From assembly GCF_000368085.1 (NCBI RefSeq), contig NZ_KB849239.1:3437715-3501714 (forward strand): a stretch of 64,000 nucleotides of DNA. The letters run 5' to 3'. This DNA is from Acinetobacter nosocomialis NIPH 2119 (GTDB lineage Bacteria > Pseudomonadota > Gammaproteobacteria > Pseudomonadales > Moraxellaceae). Numbering within the stretch: the stretch's first letter is position 1; each line of letters begins with the position of its first letter. The notes beneath the pieces are model-generated. The model saw nothing but the letters and a program-made list of their open reading frames with translations. It searched no databases and was not told the origin of the DNA. Positions 10,001 to 17,698 of this stretch are shown in pieces. The translations under genes were made by a program, and so were the position numbers.

Positions 10001-11206
10001 TACGAGAAACCAAATATCACGTTGAGTGACTCATGCTTTAGCAATGGTAAGGCAAAAGGAAATGCTGTCTATATTATCGATGCTAAAACCGGAGAGCGTT
10101 TATGGTGGGCCAGTGATACAGGTTCCAATAATGATAACGCTAATATGAAGCATAGTATTGTTAGCCGTATTAGTACTTTGGACCGAGATGGTGATGGCTT
10201 AGTAGATCATTTGTATTTTGGCGATTTAGGTGGCCAAGTCTTTCGTGTAGATCTTAATAATAATCAGACTCAAACTAACTCGACTTATAGTAGTTTCGGT
10301 ATAAGAGTTGTGAGATTGGCAAATCTGGCAACAAACGATACAACAAATGATAGTGGAAATGATTACACAGGTGGAAATGCCCCTCGTTTTTATGAGCCGC
10401 CTACCGTAACAATTCATGATTATGGTGTTCGCTCATTTATTACTGTTGGTATCGCTTCTGGTGATCGAAGTACACCACTAGATGTTTATCCAATTATTGG
10501 CCGGGAAGGTATGTCTCCTAGTACGGCGCTTAGTGGTCGACCTGTAAATAATGTTTATGGAATTATTGATAGAGACTTTATCAAAAAGAATTTAATGTCG
10601 TTAAGTGATAGTCAGCTTGAAACTAAGGATCTTATTCGCTCAAATCTACGGAAAAACCCACAAATATTAAGAGCAGGCGAAACGAGCGTAGGGCAGGTTT
10701 TCTTTCCAAGTACGGGTACAGGTCAAGCAGGTTGGTACCGATCACTTTCCAGTACGAGCAATGGTACTGAAAAAGCTGATAATAGCTTCCGTATTAAAGG
10801 GGGAATGAAAGCCTTTGAAGAACCCATAGCAATTACAGGTAATTTAATCGTTCCTGTCTATGACCCTCAAGGAACGGGTATTGTTGCATCGGACCCTTGT
10901 TTACCACGTGTAGTAGGTGAAACAGATCGACAAACTTATTGTCTACCATTTGGAGTATGTCTGAATACTGATGGATCGATTAATCATAATAAGGAAGATA
11001 ATAGTGGTTTTGGAACAGATGGAACAAAAAACCTAAATGTAATTGGTTCAGGGGTTCGCAATATTACGTTTGTGCCTAGTGAAGATAATCCATCTCCGCA
11101 AAACAGTTGTGGAAAATTAAAGCTATCTGGTAATGAGCAAGGAACAGGGCAGTGGCAATGCACAAGCTATTTGATCCCTGCACGCTGGTATGAGCGGTAT
11201 CGCTAA
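7022..11206 (+). CDS. pilY1: Type IV pilus tip adhesin PilY1 (ComC-like)
   Basis: A large exported pilus-tip protein (1394 residues) that supports pilus extension, surface sensing, adhesion and, in Acinetobacter (ComC), DNA uptake. After a signal peptide (around residues 5-36, ending VVQA) comes a von Willebrand A domain with a MIDAS: DTSGS at 57-61, the GGTPT loop at 204-208 and SDGEP with D429. About 190 residues of Thr/Tyr/Ser-rich, Cys-containing sequence are inserted between the last two, including two YYYKTT blocks near 301-320. The C-terminal half is the PilY1 beta-propeller, with a calcium loop DRDGDGLVD at 1054-1062 as in P. aeruginosa PilY1. An alternative start is the ATG at 7034, with GGGGA 5 nt upstream. 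Confidence 0.93.
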   Translation: MGNIMKLHFKPNKLWYAIYSTSMTFTWLMSSSVVQASDLQIYASPTAGKKTIVMMLDTSGSMGRTIQSGYSIYDDYGITSCSTTYVNSTTTPSYRRYYCGVSSNTTNSKVTNLATGCEKQADNSYRCYDRLTRLKDGMFSFLENNNPIFNNVSVGLGHFSTYSSGTTGDGSSGEILVPAANLGVVGSAQRVALKNAVAGLEASGGTPTANAYAEAAAYLMGTRTLSSTTANVAMYFKYYPVLTQTSQTVYYACGNTSASGSTDNTKCTYTPTSIPNQSNLSNYSSNTTSSTNGNITTYTTYYYKTTGWFYPTTTYYYKTTYSETKVTSSTPNYQSCTAYNSNGCTTWSAASLTNPTTDTYDTQCTVNTVAGTCVYQTKTILGTNSYSGFNSSVQSSKDPDTNYTTYKSPLPPVSQRQSCDGQGVYILSDGEPTNNVNSSVLASALNLSSFSNSGGLSGGTNWDYMSNFAKALFNGGVIQSDANNATNPANVSIQTAFVGFGSALNALSTTDAKNACKMSSRTQIDRSGDDACSPNQGTNAVSAPGYGNGGFFPTQSAQGVTDSVIAFINNLGKVPLEPLTTGAISVPYDALNPKNLQEYGYLRAFEPDPANAYLTWRGNLKKYHVVLSGSNAGAFEANSGGLVYDANGAFRSGTKDYWNSSSYNDGGKVFLGGAYSNVPLPTLGQPEEVNSQGNITKYYYAAKNKIRNLFTDVSTVAADGSLTKISTTNTNLLKIPAAPAVNTNPFDTPANTASYVLGKFNSSTGQDVLKTFPVSLKLKLLNYLGYPTDITATALPSTLTTSNAPYLSMGGSIHSFPVQLTYSGTLDQNGNLTSAREQSILYGSMEGGLHIVDASSGVEQMVFIPADILNDTVASKALVVGQSDSTAPAQGMDGAWVSDPAYNITTTGSGSSAVSKVTAKQMNIYGGMRMGGSSYYGLNVLNPSSPQLMFRIGADQSDYSRMGQSWSKPVLANIRYNGAIRRVMIVGGGYDQCYEKPNITLSDSCFSNGKAKGNAVYIIDAKTGERLWWASDTGSNNDNANMKHSIVSRISTLDRDGDGLVDHLYFGDLGGQVFRVDLNNNQTQTNSTYSSFGIRVVRLANLATNDTTNDSGNDYTGGNAPRFYEPPTVTIHDYGVRSFITVGIASGDRSTPLDVYPIIGREGMSPSTALSGRPVNNVYGIIDRDFIKKNLMSLSDSQLETKDLIRSNLRKNPQILRAGETSVGQVFFPSTGTGQAGWYRSLSSTSNGTEKADNSFRIKGGMKAFEEPIAITGNLIVPVYDPQGTGIVASDPCLPRVVGETDRQTYCLPFGVCLNTDGSINHNKEDNSGFGTDGTKNLNVIGSGVRNITFVPSEDNPSPQNSCGKLKLSGNEQGTGQWQCTSYLIPARWYERYR

Positions 11207-11218
11207 AAGGGATGGTTT

Positions 11219-11701
11219 ATGAGTAAATACTATAATTTGAAGTTCAATCGGGGTTTTACTCTGATTGAACTTATGGTCACTCTTCTTACTTTAGCTATTC
11301 TTGTTGCTATTGCTGTTCCTTCTTATCAAAGTTATGCCCGTAGAGCTACCGCATCTGCCGCTAAGAGTGAGATTTTAAAATTAGCTGAGCGATTGGAGCA
11401 GCATAAGTCTAGAAATTTTACTTATAGGGGATTTGCCACAACCTCTGTAACGTTAACTCGTGGGGGGTATACGATTCAGATCACTGATGATACGACTGCT
11501 GGTAATTTATTAACGAGTTCTGCTGCGAATGGGCAGACATGGGTGATTAGAGCGACTACTACAGATTCCAGAAATCTTAATTTTATTGCTAAAAACTCAG
11601 GTTTACGTTGCCAGAGCTTAACAGCTACTGCTGTTGATAATGATTGTGGTGGAACAACTACATGTAACACATGTGAAGCAAATAGTGAGAGTTGGCAGTG
11701 A
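11219..11701 (+). CDS. Type IV pilin-like protein (PilE/ComE type)
   Basis: A 160-residue prepilin: leader MSKYYNLKFNRG, then FTLIELMVTLLTLAILVAIAVPSYQSYARRA, a classic type IVa pilin helix with Glu5. The C-terminal domain has a cysteine cluster (LRCQS, DNDCGGTTTCNTCEAN) that could form the D-region disulfides. It lies 12 bp after pilY1, the place held by comE in the A. baylyi competence cluster. It is likely a minor pilin that primes assembly, because the Acinetobacter major pilin (PilA/ComP) is encoded elsewhere. The end overlaps the next pilin gene by 4 bp. Confidence 0.88.
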   Translation: MSKYYNLKFNRGFTLIELMVTLLTLAILVAIAVPSYQSYARRATASAAKSEILKLAERLEQHKSRNFTYRGFATTSVTLTRGGYTIQITDDTTAGNLLTSSAANGQTWVIRATTTDSRNLNFIAKNSGLRCQSLTATAVDNDCGGTTTCNTCEANSESWQ

Positions 11702-12123
11702 AGAATGGTTTTACACTGATAGAAATTATGGTTGTGGTGGCAATTATTGCAATTTTGGTAGCGATAGCCACTCCATCGTATTTACAATATGTTCGTAAAG
11801 GGAATCGTACAGCCGTTCAATCTGAAATGATGAATATTGCACAAACTTTAGAGTCTCAAAAAATGGTGAATAACCGTTATCCCTCAAATGCAACTATACA
11901 ATCAATTTATGGCTCTAATGTGAGTCCTGTTCAGGGCAAAGCTTTATATACTTTAGCTTTTACTACTTTAAACGATTCGACATGGGTGCTTACGGCAACA
12001 CCAATCGCTAATACTTCACAAGCGGGTGATGGAATTATTTGCTTAAATGATCAAGGGCAAAAATTTTGGGCAAAAGGTGCTACAGATTGTGCACTATCGG
12101 CTTCATCAAGTTGGACAGAGTAA
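11698..12123 (+). CDS. Type IV pilin-like protein (PilE/ComF type)
   Basis: A 141-residue pilin that begins MKNGFTLIEIMVVVAIIAILVAIATPSYLQYVRKGNRTAVQSEM, so the leader is extremely short (Met-Lys-Asn-Gly before Phe). I chose the GTG at 11698, which overlaps the previous stop as GTGA; a TTG at 11692 is also in frame. Two C-terminal cysteines (IICLNDQ, TDCALS) frame the expected D-loop. It corresponds in position to comF of A. baylyi and is paralogous to the pilin upstream. It is the last gene of the minor pilin operon; no obvious terminator follows before rpsP. Confidence 0.87.
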   Translation: MKNGFTLIEIMVVVAIIAILVAIATPSYLQYVRKGNRTAVQSEMMNIAQTLESQKMVNNRYPSNATIQSIYGSNVSPVQGKALYTLAFTTLNDSTWVLTATPIANTSQAGDGIICLNDQGQKFWAKGATDCALSASSSWTE

Positions 12124-12183
12124 TTTAAATTCAAAACTGCGGATAACTCAAAATTTAATCTTTCTTTCAGGGTGAAAATCACG

Positions 12184-12269
12184 TAGAATGTCGCCCTCTA
12201 TGAAAGGGGTTTGAAGTGTTGCCGATGGTCGGCGCAGGGATAATCCGTAAGAATTATAAGGCTTTTATC
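12184..12269 (+). promoter_or_regulatory. rpsP leader with a -10-like box and small hairpin
   Basis: TAGAAT at 12184-12189 could be a -10 box, although no good -35 is seen. The leader then contains GCCGA-TGG-TCGGC (12221-12233), a compact stem-loop, before the ribosome-binding site of rpsP. Ribosomal-protein operons are often controlled in their leaders, but nothing here proves it. Confidence 0.3.
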
Positions 12270-12521
12270 ATGGTTGTTATTCGTTTAGCACGTGGCGGCG
12301 CAAAAAAACGTCCATTCTATCAAATCGTTGTGACTGATAGTCGCAATGCACGTGATGGTCGTTTCATCGAGCGTATCGGTTTCTTTAACCCAACTGCACA
12401 AGGTCAAGCAGAAAAACTTCGTTTAGACGCAGACCGTTTTGCTCACTGGGTTTCTCAAGGTGCTCAACCTTCTGAACGTGTTGCTTCTTTGGCTGCTCAA
12501 GCTAAAAAAGCTACTGCATAA
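12270..12521 (+). CDS. rpsP: 30S ribosomal protein S16
   Basis: An 83-residue ribosomal protein with the canonical S16 N-terminus [21 protein letters not shown], the segment [19 protein letters not shown] and the C-terminal [14 protein letters not shown]16 is an early assembly protein of the 30S subunit. The ATG at 12270 matches the family start; the frame is open upstream but those residues are not part of S16. It is the first gene of the conserved rpsP-rimM-trmD-rplS operon, with rimM 19 bp downstream. Confidence 0.97.
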   Translation: MVVIRLARGGAKKRPFYQIVVTDSRNARDGRFIERIGFFNPTAQGQAEKLRLDADRFAHWVSQGAQPSERVASLAAQAKKATA

Positions 12522-12540
12522 TTATTGTAGTAGGTAGCCC

Positions 12541-13089
12541 ATGACACCAACACAGAATGTTCCCGAAGATCGTATTCAGATTGGACAGTTACGTTCAGCT
12601 TATGGATTAAATGGGTGGCTCTGGGTGTATTCCAATACGGAACCCATGAGCAATATGTTTGACTACTTGCCTTGGTACATTGAGACCAAGGCTGGTTGGC
12701 AAACAGTTGATGTAAAACGTTGGAAACCACATGGTAAAGGCTTAGTTGTCTCTTTAAAAGGTGTGAGTGATCGCACTGGAGCAGAGAGCTTGGTTGGCGC
12801 TAATATCTGGATTGCTAAATCTCAATTGCCAAAAGCAGATGTAGATGAGTACTACTGGTCAGATTTGAAAGGCTTAACGGTGTTAGGACTTGATGATGAA
12901 GAACAGGAAGTAAACCTAGGGCAAATTCATGAGTTGTTTGAAACTGGAGCTAATGATGTGATGGTTGTACGTGCTACACCAGACAGCATTGATTCAGAAG
13001 AACGCATGATTCCTTGGCATAAAGACGTGGTACAACGCGTTGATCTTGAAGCTGGTCGCATTTACGTCAATTGGGGCGTAGATTATTAA
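12541..13089 (+). CDS. rimM: Ribosome maturation factor RimM
   Basis: A 182-residue assembly factor that helps mature the 3' head domain of 16S rRNA with S19. The N-terminal RimM domain (IQIGQLRSAYGLNGWLWVYS, about residues 11-95) is followed by a PRC-barrel domain (YYWSDLKGLTVLG to RIYVNWG). ATG at 12541 lies just after the short GTAGGTAG ribosome-binding stretch. It sits between rpsP and trmD as in most proteobacteria. Length is normal. Confidence 0.96.
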   Translation: MTPTQNVPEDRIQIGQLRSAYGLNGWLWVYSNTEPMSNMFDYLPWYIETKAGWQTVDVKRWKPHGKGLVVSLKGVSDRTGAESLVGANIWIAKSQLPKADVDEYYWSDLKGLTVLGLDDEEQEVNLGQIHELFETGANDVMVVRATPDSIDSEERMIPWHKDVVQRVDLEAGRIYVNWGVDY

Positions 13090-13135
13090 TCCTTTTTTAG
13101 GGGATTAACGCAGCAGGAAAATAGAGGAGTCTGCG

Positions 13136-13891
13136 GTGTTTTTTGCAGTCATTACGCTTTTTCCTGAAATGTTTGAAGCGATTACAGCCTACGGGATTAG
13201 CGGACGTGCAGCAAAGCGTGACATTGTACAAGTCACTTGTATTAATCCACGTGATTTTGCTGAAGGGAGTTACCGGAGAGTGGATGAACGTCCATTTGGC
13301 GGTGGTCCTGGTATGGTAATGATGGCTGAGCCTCTCGCAAAAGCAATTAACCATGCCAAACAACTTGCTTCGCAAGCAGGATGTGTTCATGTACCTGTGG
13401 TGTATATGTCTCCACAAGGTAAAACTTTAAATGAACAGGCAGTACAGCAGTTTGTTGATTATGACGGCTTGATTGTATTGTGTGGACGTTATGAAGGCGT
13501 CGATGAACGTTTGATCCAGCATTATGTTGATCAGGAATGGTCAATTGGAGATTATGTTTTATCTGGCGGTGAACTACCTGCCATGGTGTTGCTTGATAGT
13601 ATTATTCGCCGTTTGCCGAATGTAATGTCAGATGAGCAATCAGCGATACAGGATTCTTTTGTAGATGGTCTTTTAGATTGTCCGCAATATACTAAGCCAG
13701 ACCATTTTGAAGGTTTAGATGTCCCTGAAATTTTAAAATCAGGACATCATGCCAACATTGAAAAGTGGCGTTTTTTGCAGCGATATCAACGGACTTTAGA
13801 ACGCCGACCAGAGTTGGTAGAAAAAGTAGAGTTGACTAAACAGCAAAAAAAATGGCTAAAAGATATACAAGGGAATAGCGGTAATTCTTAA
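13136..13891 (+). CDS. trmD: tRNA (guanine37-N1)-methyltransferase
   Basis: SPOUT-family enzyme that makes m1G37 next to the anticodon of tRNAs reading CNN codons, preventing +1 frameshifts. The 251-residue protein has [16 protein letters not shown] at the N-terminus, [15 protein letters not shown], and the SAM-binding trefoil knot [12 protein letters not shown]...[16 protein letters not shown]. The start is GTG at 13136, with GAGGAG at good spacing upstream, which sets the start despite the lack of an ATG. The stop codon lies inside an inverted repeat (13873-13900) that begins the long rplS leader. Confidence 0.97.
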   Translation: MFFAVITLFPEMFEAITAYGISGRAAKRDIVQVTCINPRDFAEGSYRRVDERPFGGGPGMVMMAEPLAKAINHAKQLASQAGCVHVPVVYMSPQGKTLNEQAVQQFVDYDGLIVLCGRYEGVDERLIQHYVDQEWSIGDYVLSGGELPAMVLLDSIIRRLPNVMSDEQSAIQDSFVDGLLDCPQYTKPDHFEGLDVPEILKSGHHANIEKWRFLQRYQRTLERRPELVEKVELTKQQKKWLKDIQGNSGNS

Positions 13892-14015
13892 TTGCTATTC
13901 TCAAGAACGAAAGTTCTAATACAAGACGAGAAGCAATGCTTCGAGTTAAACCATAAGTCTATTTAAATTTATAGATTTATGTGTAATTAAGGCTCTTTAC
14001 GATTGTCGTAAAGGG
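13873..14015 (+). promoter_or_regulatory. Hairpin-rich rplS leader
   Basis: Five consecutive inverted repeats lie between trmD and rplS. They are GAATAGC/GCTATTC (13873-13900, spanning the trmD stop), AGAAC-GAAA-GTTCT (13904-13917, a GNRA-type loop), GAAGC-AAT-GCTTC (13930-13942), ATAAGTCTAT/ATAGATTTAT (13953-13980, one G-U pair), and CTTTACGA-TTG-TCGTAAAG (13995-14013, extendable). None is followed by a T-run, so they look like structured leader RNA or processing sites rather than terminators. The whole spacer is 215 nt. Confidence 0.6.
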
Positions 14016-14106
14016 AAAGTTAAACGGGTTGATATGCGTTTTTAGCCTCTATCCCCAGCGGAAACTCAGACCTCTTCTGACTCCGCACATATTGGAGATT
14101 CCCACA

Positions 14107-14475
14107 ATGAGTGGTAAACATCCTTTAGTTCAAGCTGTTGAAAATGCACAGTTAAAAACTGACCTTCCTGAATTTGCTCCTGGTGACACAGTAGTTGTTC
14201 AAGTTAAAGTAAAAGAAGGTGACCGTGAACGTCTTCAGGCATTTGAAGGTGTTGTTATCGCTAAGAAAAACCGTGGTTTGAACTCTGCGTTCACAGTACG
14301 TAAAATTTCTAGCGGTGTTGGTGTTGAGCGTGTATTCCAAACTCACTCACCAGTTGTTGCTAAAATCGAAGTGAAACGTCGTGGTGACGTTCGTCGTGCT
14401 AAACTTTACTACCTCCGTGACTTGTCTGGTAAAGCTGCACGTATTCGTGAAAAATTACCAGCTCGTAAAGCGTAA
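14107..14475 (+). CDS. rplS: 50S ribosomal protein L19
   Basis: A 122-residue protein with the L19 signatures [37 protein letters not shown] and [16 protein letters not shown], ending [14 protein letters not shown] ([11 protein letters not shown]). L19 lies at the 30S-50S interface. The ATG at 14107 is preceded by TTGGAGATT, a good ribosome-binding site; the frame is open farther upstream but without family similarity. It is the last gene of the rpsP operon and ends at a strong terminator. Confidence 0.97.
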   Translation: MSGKHPLVQAVENAQLKTDLPEFAPGDTVVVQVKVKEGDRERLQAFEGVVIAKKNRGLNSAFTVRKISSGVGVERVFQTHSPVVAKIEVKRRGDVRRAKLYYLRDLSGKAARIREKLPARKA

Positions 14476-14490
14476 GCTTATACCGAGTAA

Positions 14491-14517
14491 AAAAATGCGC
14501 CTTTTGGCGCATTTTTT
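14491..14517 (+). terminator. Terminator shared by rplS and the lipase gene
   Basis: AAAAATGCGCC, loop TTTT, GGCGCATTTTTT: a perfect symmetric hairpin with A- and T-tracts on both sides. It can end transcription of rplS on plus and of the convergent lipase gene on minus. Confidence 0.92.
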
Positions 14518-14526
14518 ATTTGAAAC

Positions 14527-15501
14527 TCATAATCCTTGTAGTTTTAACCGATTGGCATGTTGACGATAAACCGAGACTGGGTCTGCTGCAAAAATAGAAC
14601 GTATACCAAGCACTTGGTTGACTTCATCTAAATGGTTCCAGTTATAGTCATCACGAATAGTCTTACCAAACTTGGCACTACATCTAGAAACTAGTCCATC
14701 GTTATCTCCCAGTGGGTCAACAACCAAACTACTTCCTGTTAATGCAATATCAAAAGGATCTAATGGATTTGTGAGTGCTTTATTGCCAGAGAATGAATAC
14801 ATAAAGATTCCTTTCTCTTGATAAGCACCTTCACCACAAGACGTGGTAGGAACACCCATCGGAAATTGTGCATTAAACTGTGCCGAGCCTTGAGTTGAGA
14901 GACTATGAGCGCCAGCTAAAGAGTCATGCGGATAACTAGTTGGATCTAGCCCTTCTGCCCAAGTAATCGCTGCTGAAAACCAGTTTACTAATGTTGCCAG
15001 TCCAGACAGAGGAGTACCCTCAACGTTCAGGATGACATCTGCCATTGGAGATCCTTTGTGAGGTGCTCCGATAGTAGTAAGTGAAGCAACTTTCTCTGGC
15101 ATGATACCAGCGACATAGCGAACTGTTGGTCCCCCGTGACTATGTCCGATTAAGTTGACTTTAGGTTTTCCCGTAATAGCAATAATTTCTTCTACTTGTT
15201 GGGCAAGTTGTTCTCCGCGAACTTCGGTTGAGTTAAACGGTGAAACTCTTGTTGCCCAGACATTTCCTCCGTTACGCGCAAGGTCAGGAAGAATCTGATA
15301 CCAATAATCAAGACCAAGCGTATCTGTCCCAACTCGGCTAAAACCGGCCATACCATGATTAAAAACCAATGGATATTTGGTTTGAGCATAATTCGAATAG
15401 ACAAATGAGCTTTTTACTTGCTCTGCATTTGTGGCATGGGTTGCTGAAATACTCAGTCCTGAGAGTATTGCAGCACAGAAAAATATTAAGTTCCTTTTCA
15501 T
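14527..15501 (-). CDS. lipA: Secreted triacylglycerol lipase
   Basis: An extracellular family I lipase that hydrolyses long-chain triglycerides. The 324-residue preprotein has a Sec signal peptide (residues 1-23, ending ATHA). The serine hydrolase elbow GHSHGG has Ser121, with the acid in DNDGLV (Asp268) and His290 followed by a likely calcium ligand Asp292. Cys222 and Cys274 probably form the disulfide typical of this family. It needs the Lif foldase encoded just upstream and is expected to leave through the type II secretion system. The oxyanion-loop motif FNHGMAGF is at 47-54. ATG at 15501 is clear. Confidence 0.95.
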   Translation of the reverse strand: MKRNLIFFCAAILSGLSISATHATNAEQVKSSFVYSNYAQTKYPLVFNHGMAGFSRVGTDTLGLDYWYQILPDLARNGGNVWATRVSPFNSTEVRGEQLAQQVEEIIAITGKPKVNLIGHSHGGPTVRYVAGIMPEKVASLTTIGAPHKGSPMADVILNVEGTPLSGLATLVNWFSAAITWAEGLDPTSYPHDSLAGAHSLSTQGSAQFNAQFPMGVPTTSCGEGAYQEKGIFMYSFSGNKALTNPLDPFDIALTGSSLVVDPLGDNDGLVSRCSAKFGKTIRDDYNWNHLDEVNQVLGIRSIFAADPVSVYRQHANRLKLQGL

Positions 15502-15585
15502 TTTTTACTCACTATTTTTATTTTGTATGAGCAGCAGCTGCTGTTACTGCTGGATAAGGTTTGGCTCACTTTGAAATAGAAAAGC

Positions 15586-16620
15586 CTAATAGTTAAATGG
15601 TAGTTCACCTCCTTGGTCATGGACTTTTTCAAAAGTTTGAAGACGAAGTTGTTCCTGTGATGAGCTAAATTGTTGTTGGCGTAGTTGTTGAATTGCTTGA
15701 TTTTTAGCACTATCACTCATATTGCTATTGAGAACTTCATCACGCTGTTTTAAGAAGCCTGTAACTCGCTGTTGCCAAGCATTACGCTGCGTATCTAAAA
15801 TTTCTAATCTTTGTGTTGCCTCAGCTCCTACAAGTGCTGTACGCATTTGACGCAGTTCCTCCGCTGAACCATTGCGAGCTTTAATTTGTTTGGTCAGTGT
15901 ATGCAAATCATCAAGTTTTGATAGTTCTTGCAGATTTTGTTGCCAGTCTGCTGGTAGCTGTTCAAAGCGTTCTTTCAGCTTTTTAGCTTTTTCAATTTCA
16001 CTTAAAGATGAATCTTCCAAAATTTTCATGCGATCTAATGTGTAGTTCTGATAGATATCTTCTGTTGAAAAGAGTCCTTCAATTTCAGATGCAGAGAAGA
16101 AACGTTTTCTAATATCTTGAATTGAACTAAAGATCTTTTGAAAATAATTTTGATCTTGTTGTTTAGATTGAGGTGGTTGAATTTGTGCAAGCTGCTCACG
16201 GTATTTTAAATAACGAGTCCACAAGTCAATAATCTGTGAGCGGGCTGGTTCTAAATACTGATCTTGTATGAATTTCTCAAAATGCGCTTTGACTTGTTGT
16301 AAATTAGATTCTCCATACTGTGTAATAAAATATTCAAAACAGTCACGGGTTTGGTTATTTACAACTAAATGTTGAGAACTATCAATTTTTAACTGGCAAT
16401 TAACTTGAGTATCTTGCTGACTTTTACTTAAGTAAGCATTATCACTTGTTATTGAATTTAAAGGTGTTTGATGAGTAGATGTTAAAGTTTTAGTCTCATC
16501 TTGATTGAACCGAGGTGAGCTACTTTTCGAATCGGGGCTTAGCCAATATACACATGCGATGAGGCTCAAAATAAAAAATCCGAGCACACACCACAATATC
16601 TTTTTCTGCATCCTTTGCAT
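15586..16620 (-). CDS. lipB: Lipase-specific foldase (Lif), membrane-anchored
   Basis: A 344-residue steric chaperone that folds LipA in the periplasm. There is a single N-terminal anchor (about residues 8-26, ILWCVLGFFILSLIACVYW), a Ser/Thr-rich linker, and then a long helical domain rich in Gln, Lys and Glu (around 80-340) that wraps the lipase. The motif around residues 180-200 (RKRFFSASEIEGLFSTED) matches the Lif signature RxxxF. AAGGAAG is 8 nt before the ATG at 16620, supporting that start over the ATG nine bases later. It lies upstream of lipA, the gene order reported for Acinetobacter and opposite to Pseudomonas and Burkholderia. The 84-bp spacer contains the 12-bp palindrome CAGCAGCTGCTG. 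Confidence 0.92.
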   Translation of the reverse strand: MQRMQKKILWCVLGFFILSLIACVYWLSPDSKSSSPRFNQDETKTLTSTHQTPLNSITSDNAYLSKSQQDTQVNCQLKIDSSQHLVVNNQTRDCFEYFITQYGESNLQQVKAHFEKFIQDQYLEPARSQIIDLWTRYLKYREQLAQIQPPQSKQQDQNYFQKIFSSIQDIRKRFFSASEIEGLFSTEDIYQNYTLDRMKILEDSSLSEIEKAKKLKERFEQLPADWQQNLQELSKLDDLHTLTKQIKARNGSAEELRQMRTALVGAEATQRLEILDTQRNAWQQRVTGFLKQRDEVLNSNMSDSAKNQAIQQLRQQQFSSSQEQLRLQTFEKVHDQGGELPFNY

Positions 16621-16773
16621 AAAGATATCTTCCTTAAGTTTTAATTTGTTGTTTTTTTACTCGATCATTAATGTGCCATAAAATAAGTGAAAACGCATCT
16701 AAATATTCTGAAAATATCTTGCCGAATTTGCTAACATGTCGGCACTTTTTTCTAGCTTTGTGTTCCAGTAAAA

Positions 16774-17679
16774 ATGACGACAAAAAATCAAAAAATTTCT
16801 CGTCGCCATATCAGTGGTGTATTTCTATTAAATAAACCATTAGGGCTCAGTTCAAACGCCGCTTTGCAAAAAGTGCGTTGGCTGTACCGTGCCCAAAAGG
16901 CAGGCCATACTGGCGCATTAGATCCATTAGCGACTGGTTTACTTCCTATTTGTTTAGGAGAGGCCACTAAGTTTTCACATTATTTGCTGGACTCGACAAA
17001 GCGTTATCAGACGACTGTTCGATTAGGCCAAACTACAACAACAGGCGATGTCGAAGGCGATATTTTACAAGAACGTCCTATTCCGGTTCTTAGCAAAGAG
17101 CTTATTGAGCAAACTTTAGAAAAGTTTAGGGGCGATATTCAACAAGTTCCACCGATGTATTCGGCGTTAAAAAAAGAGGGCAGGCCGTTATATGAGCTTG
17201 CCAGAAAAGGAATCGAGATTGAACGTGAAGCGCGCCCAGTTACGATTTATGCTTTAGAGCTTATTGAATTTACCGAAAATAGTATCACTCTAGATGTAAC
17301 CTGTTCTAAAGGAACATATATTCGTGTGCTAGGTGAAGATATTGGTGAGGCACTTGGCTGTGGTGGTCATTTGACAATACTTCACCGTATTCAAACGGGG
17401 CATTTTGAGTTAATCCCAAGTTATACCATTGAATATTTAGAAAGCTTAACGGAAGAGCAAAGAGAAACTTTGTTACTACCAGTGTATGCGCCAATTGACC
17501 ATTTCTTAAAAATTCAGGTTCCTGAAGGAAGGGAAAAATATTTTTGCAATGGTTTAGAAAGCAATATTGATCATTCTGCGGAAGCAGAAGTTTTGGTTTT
17601 TTCGGGTGAACGCTGTTTAGGTTTGGCTGAGATTACTGATAAAAAACGGTTGGTACCTAAGCGTATCTTAAATTTGTAG
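16774..17679 (+). CDS. truB: tRNA pseudouridine-55 synthase
   Basis: Makes pseudouridine 55 in the T-loop of tRNAs and also acts as a tRNA chaperone. The 301-residue protein has [21 protein letters not shown] at the N-terminus, the catalytic-Asp motif [22 protein letters not shown] (Asp47 region), and the [13 protein letters not shown] block. A C-terminal PUA-like extension runs from about 245. In many proteobacteria it follows rbfA; here it stands alone and is divergent from the lipase operon, with a TSUP transporter 19 bp downstream. Confidence 0.96.
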   Translation: MTTKNQKISRRHISGVFLLNKPLGLSSNAALQKVRWLYRAQKAGHTGALDPLATGLLPICLGEATKFSHYLLDSTKRYQTTVRLGQTTTTGDVEGDILQERPIPVLSKELIEQTLEKFRGDIQQVPPMYSALKKEGRPLYELARKGIEIEREARPVTIYALELIEFTENSITLDVTCSKGTYIRVLGEDIGEALGCGGHLTILHRIQTGHFELIPSYTIEYLESLTEEQRETLLLPVYAPIDHFLKIQVPEGREKYFCNGLESNIDHSAEAEVLVFSGERCLGLAEITDKKRLVPKRILNL

Positions 17680-17698
17680 TAGATGTAGAGTATAGAGC

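Noticed and set aside
14491..14517. Considered as a small regulatory RNA rather than a terminator
   Set aside because: It is a compact symmetric hairpin with A/T tracts right after rplS and before a convergent gene, which is enough for a bidirectional terminator.
15498..15716. 72-residue minus-strand ORF at the lipB end
   Set aside because: It overlaps the 3' end of lipB in another frame and runs into lipA; no support.
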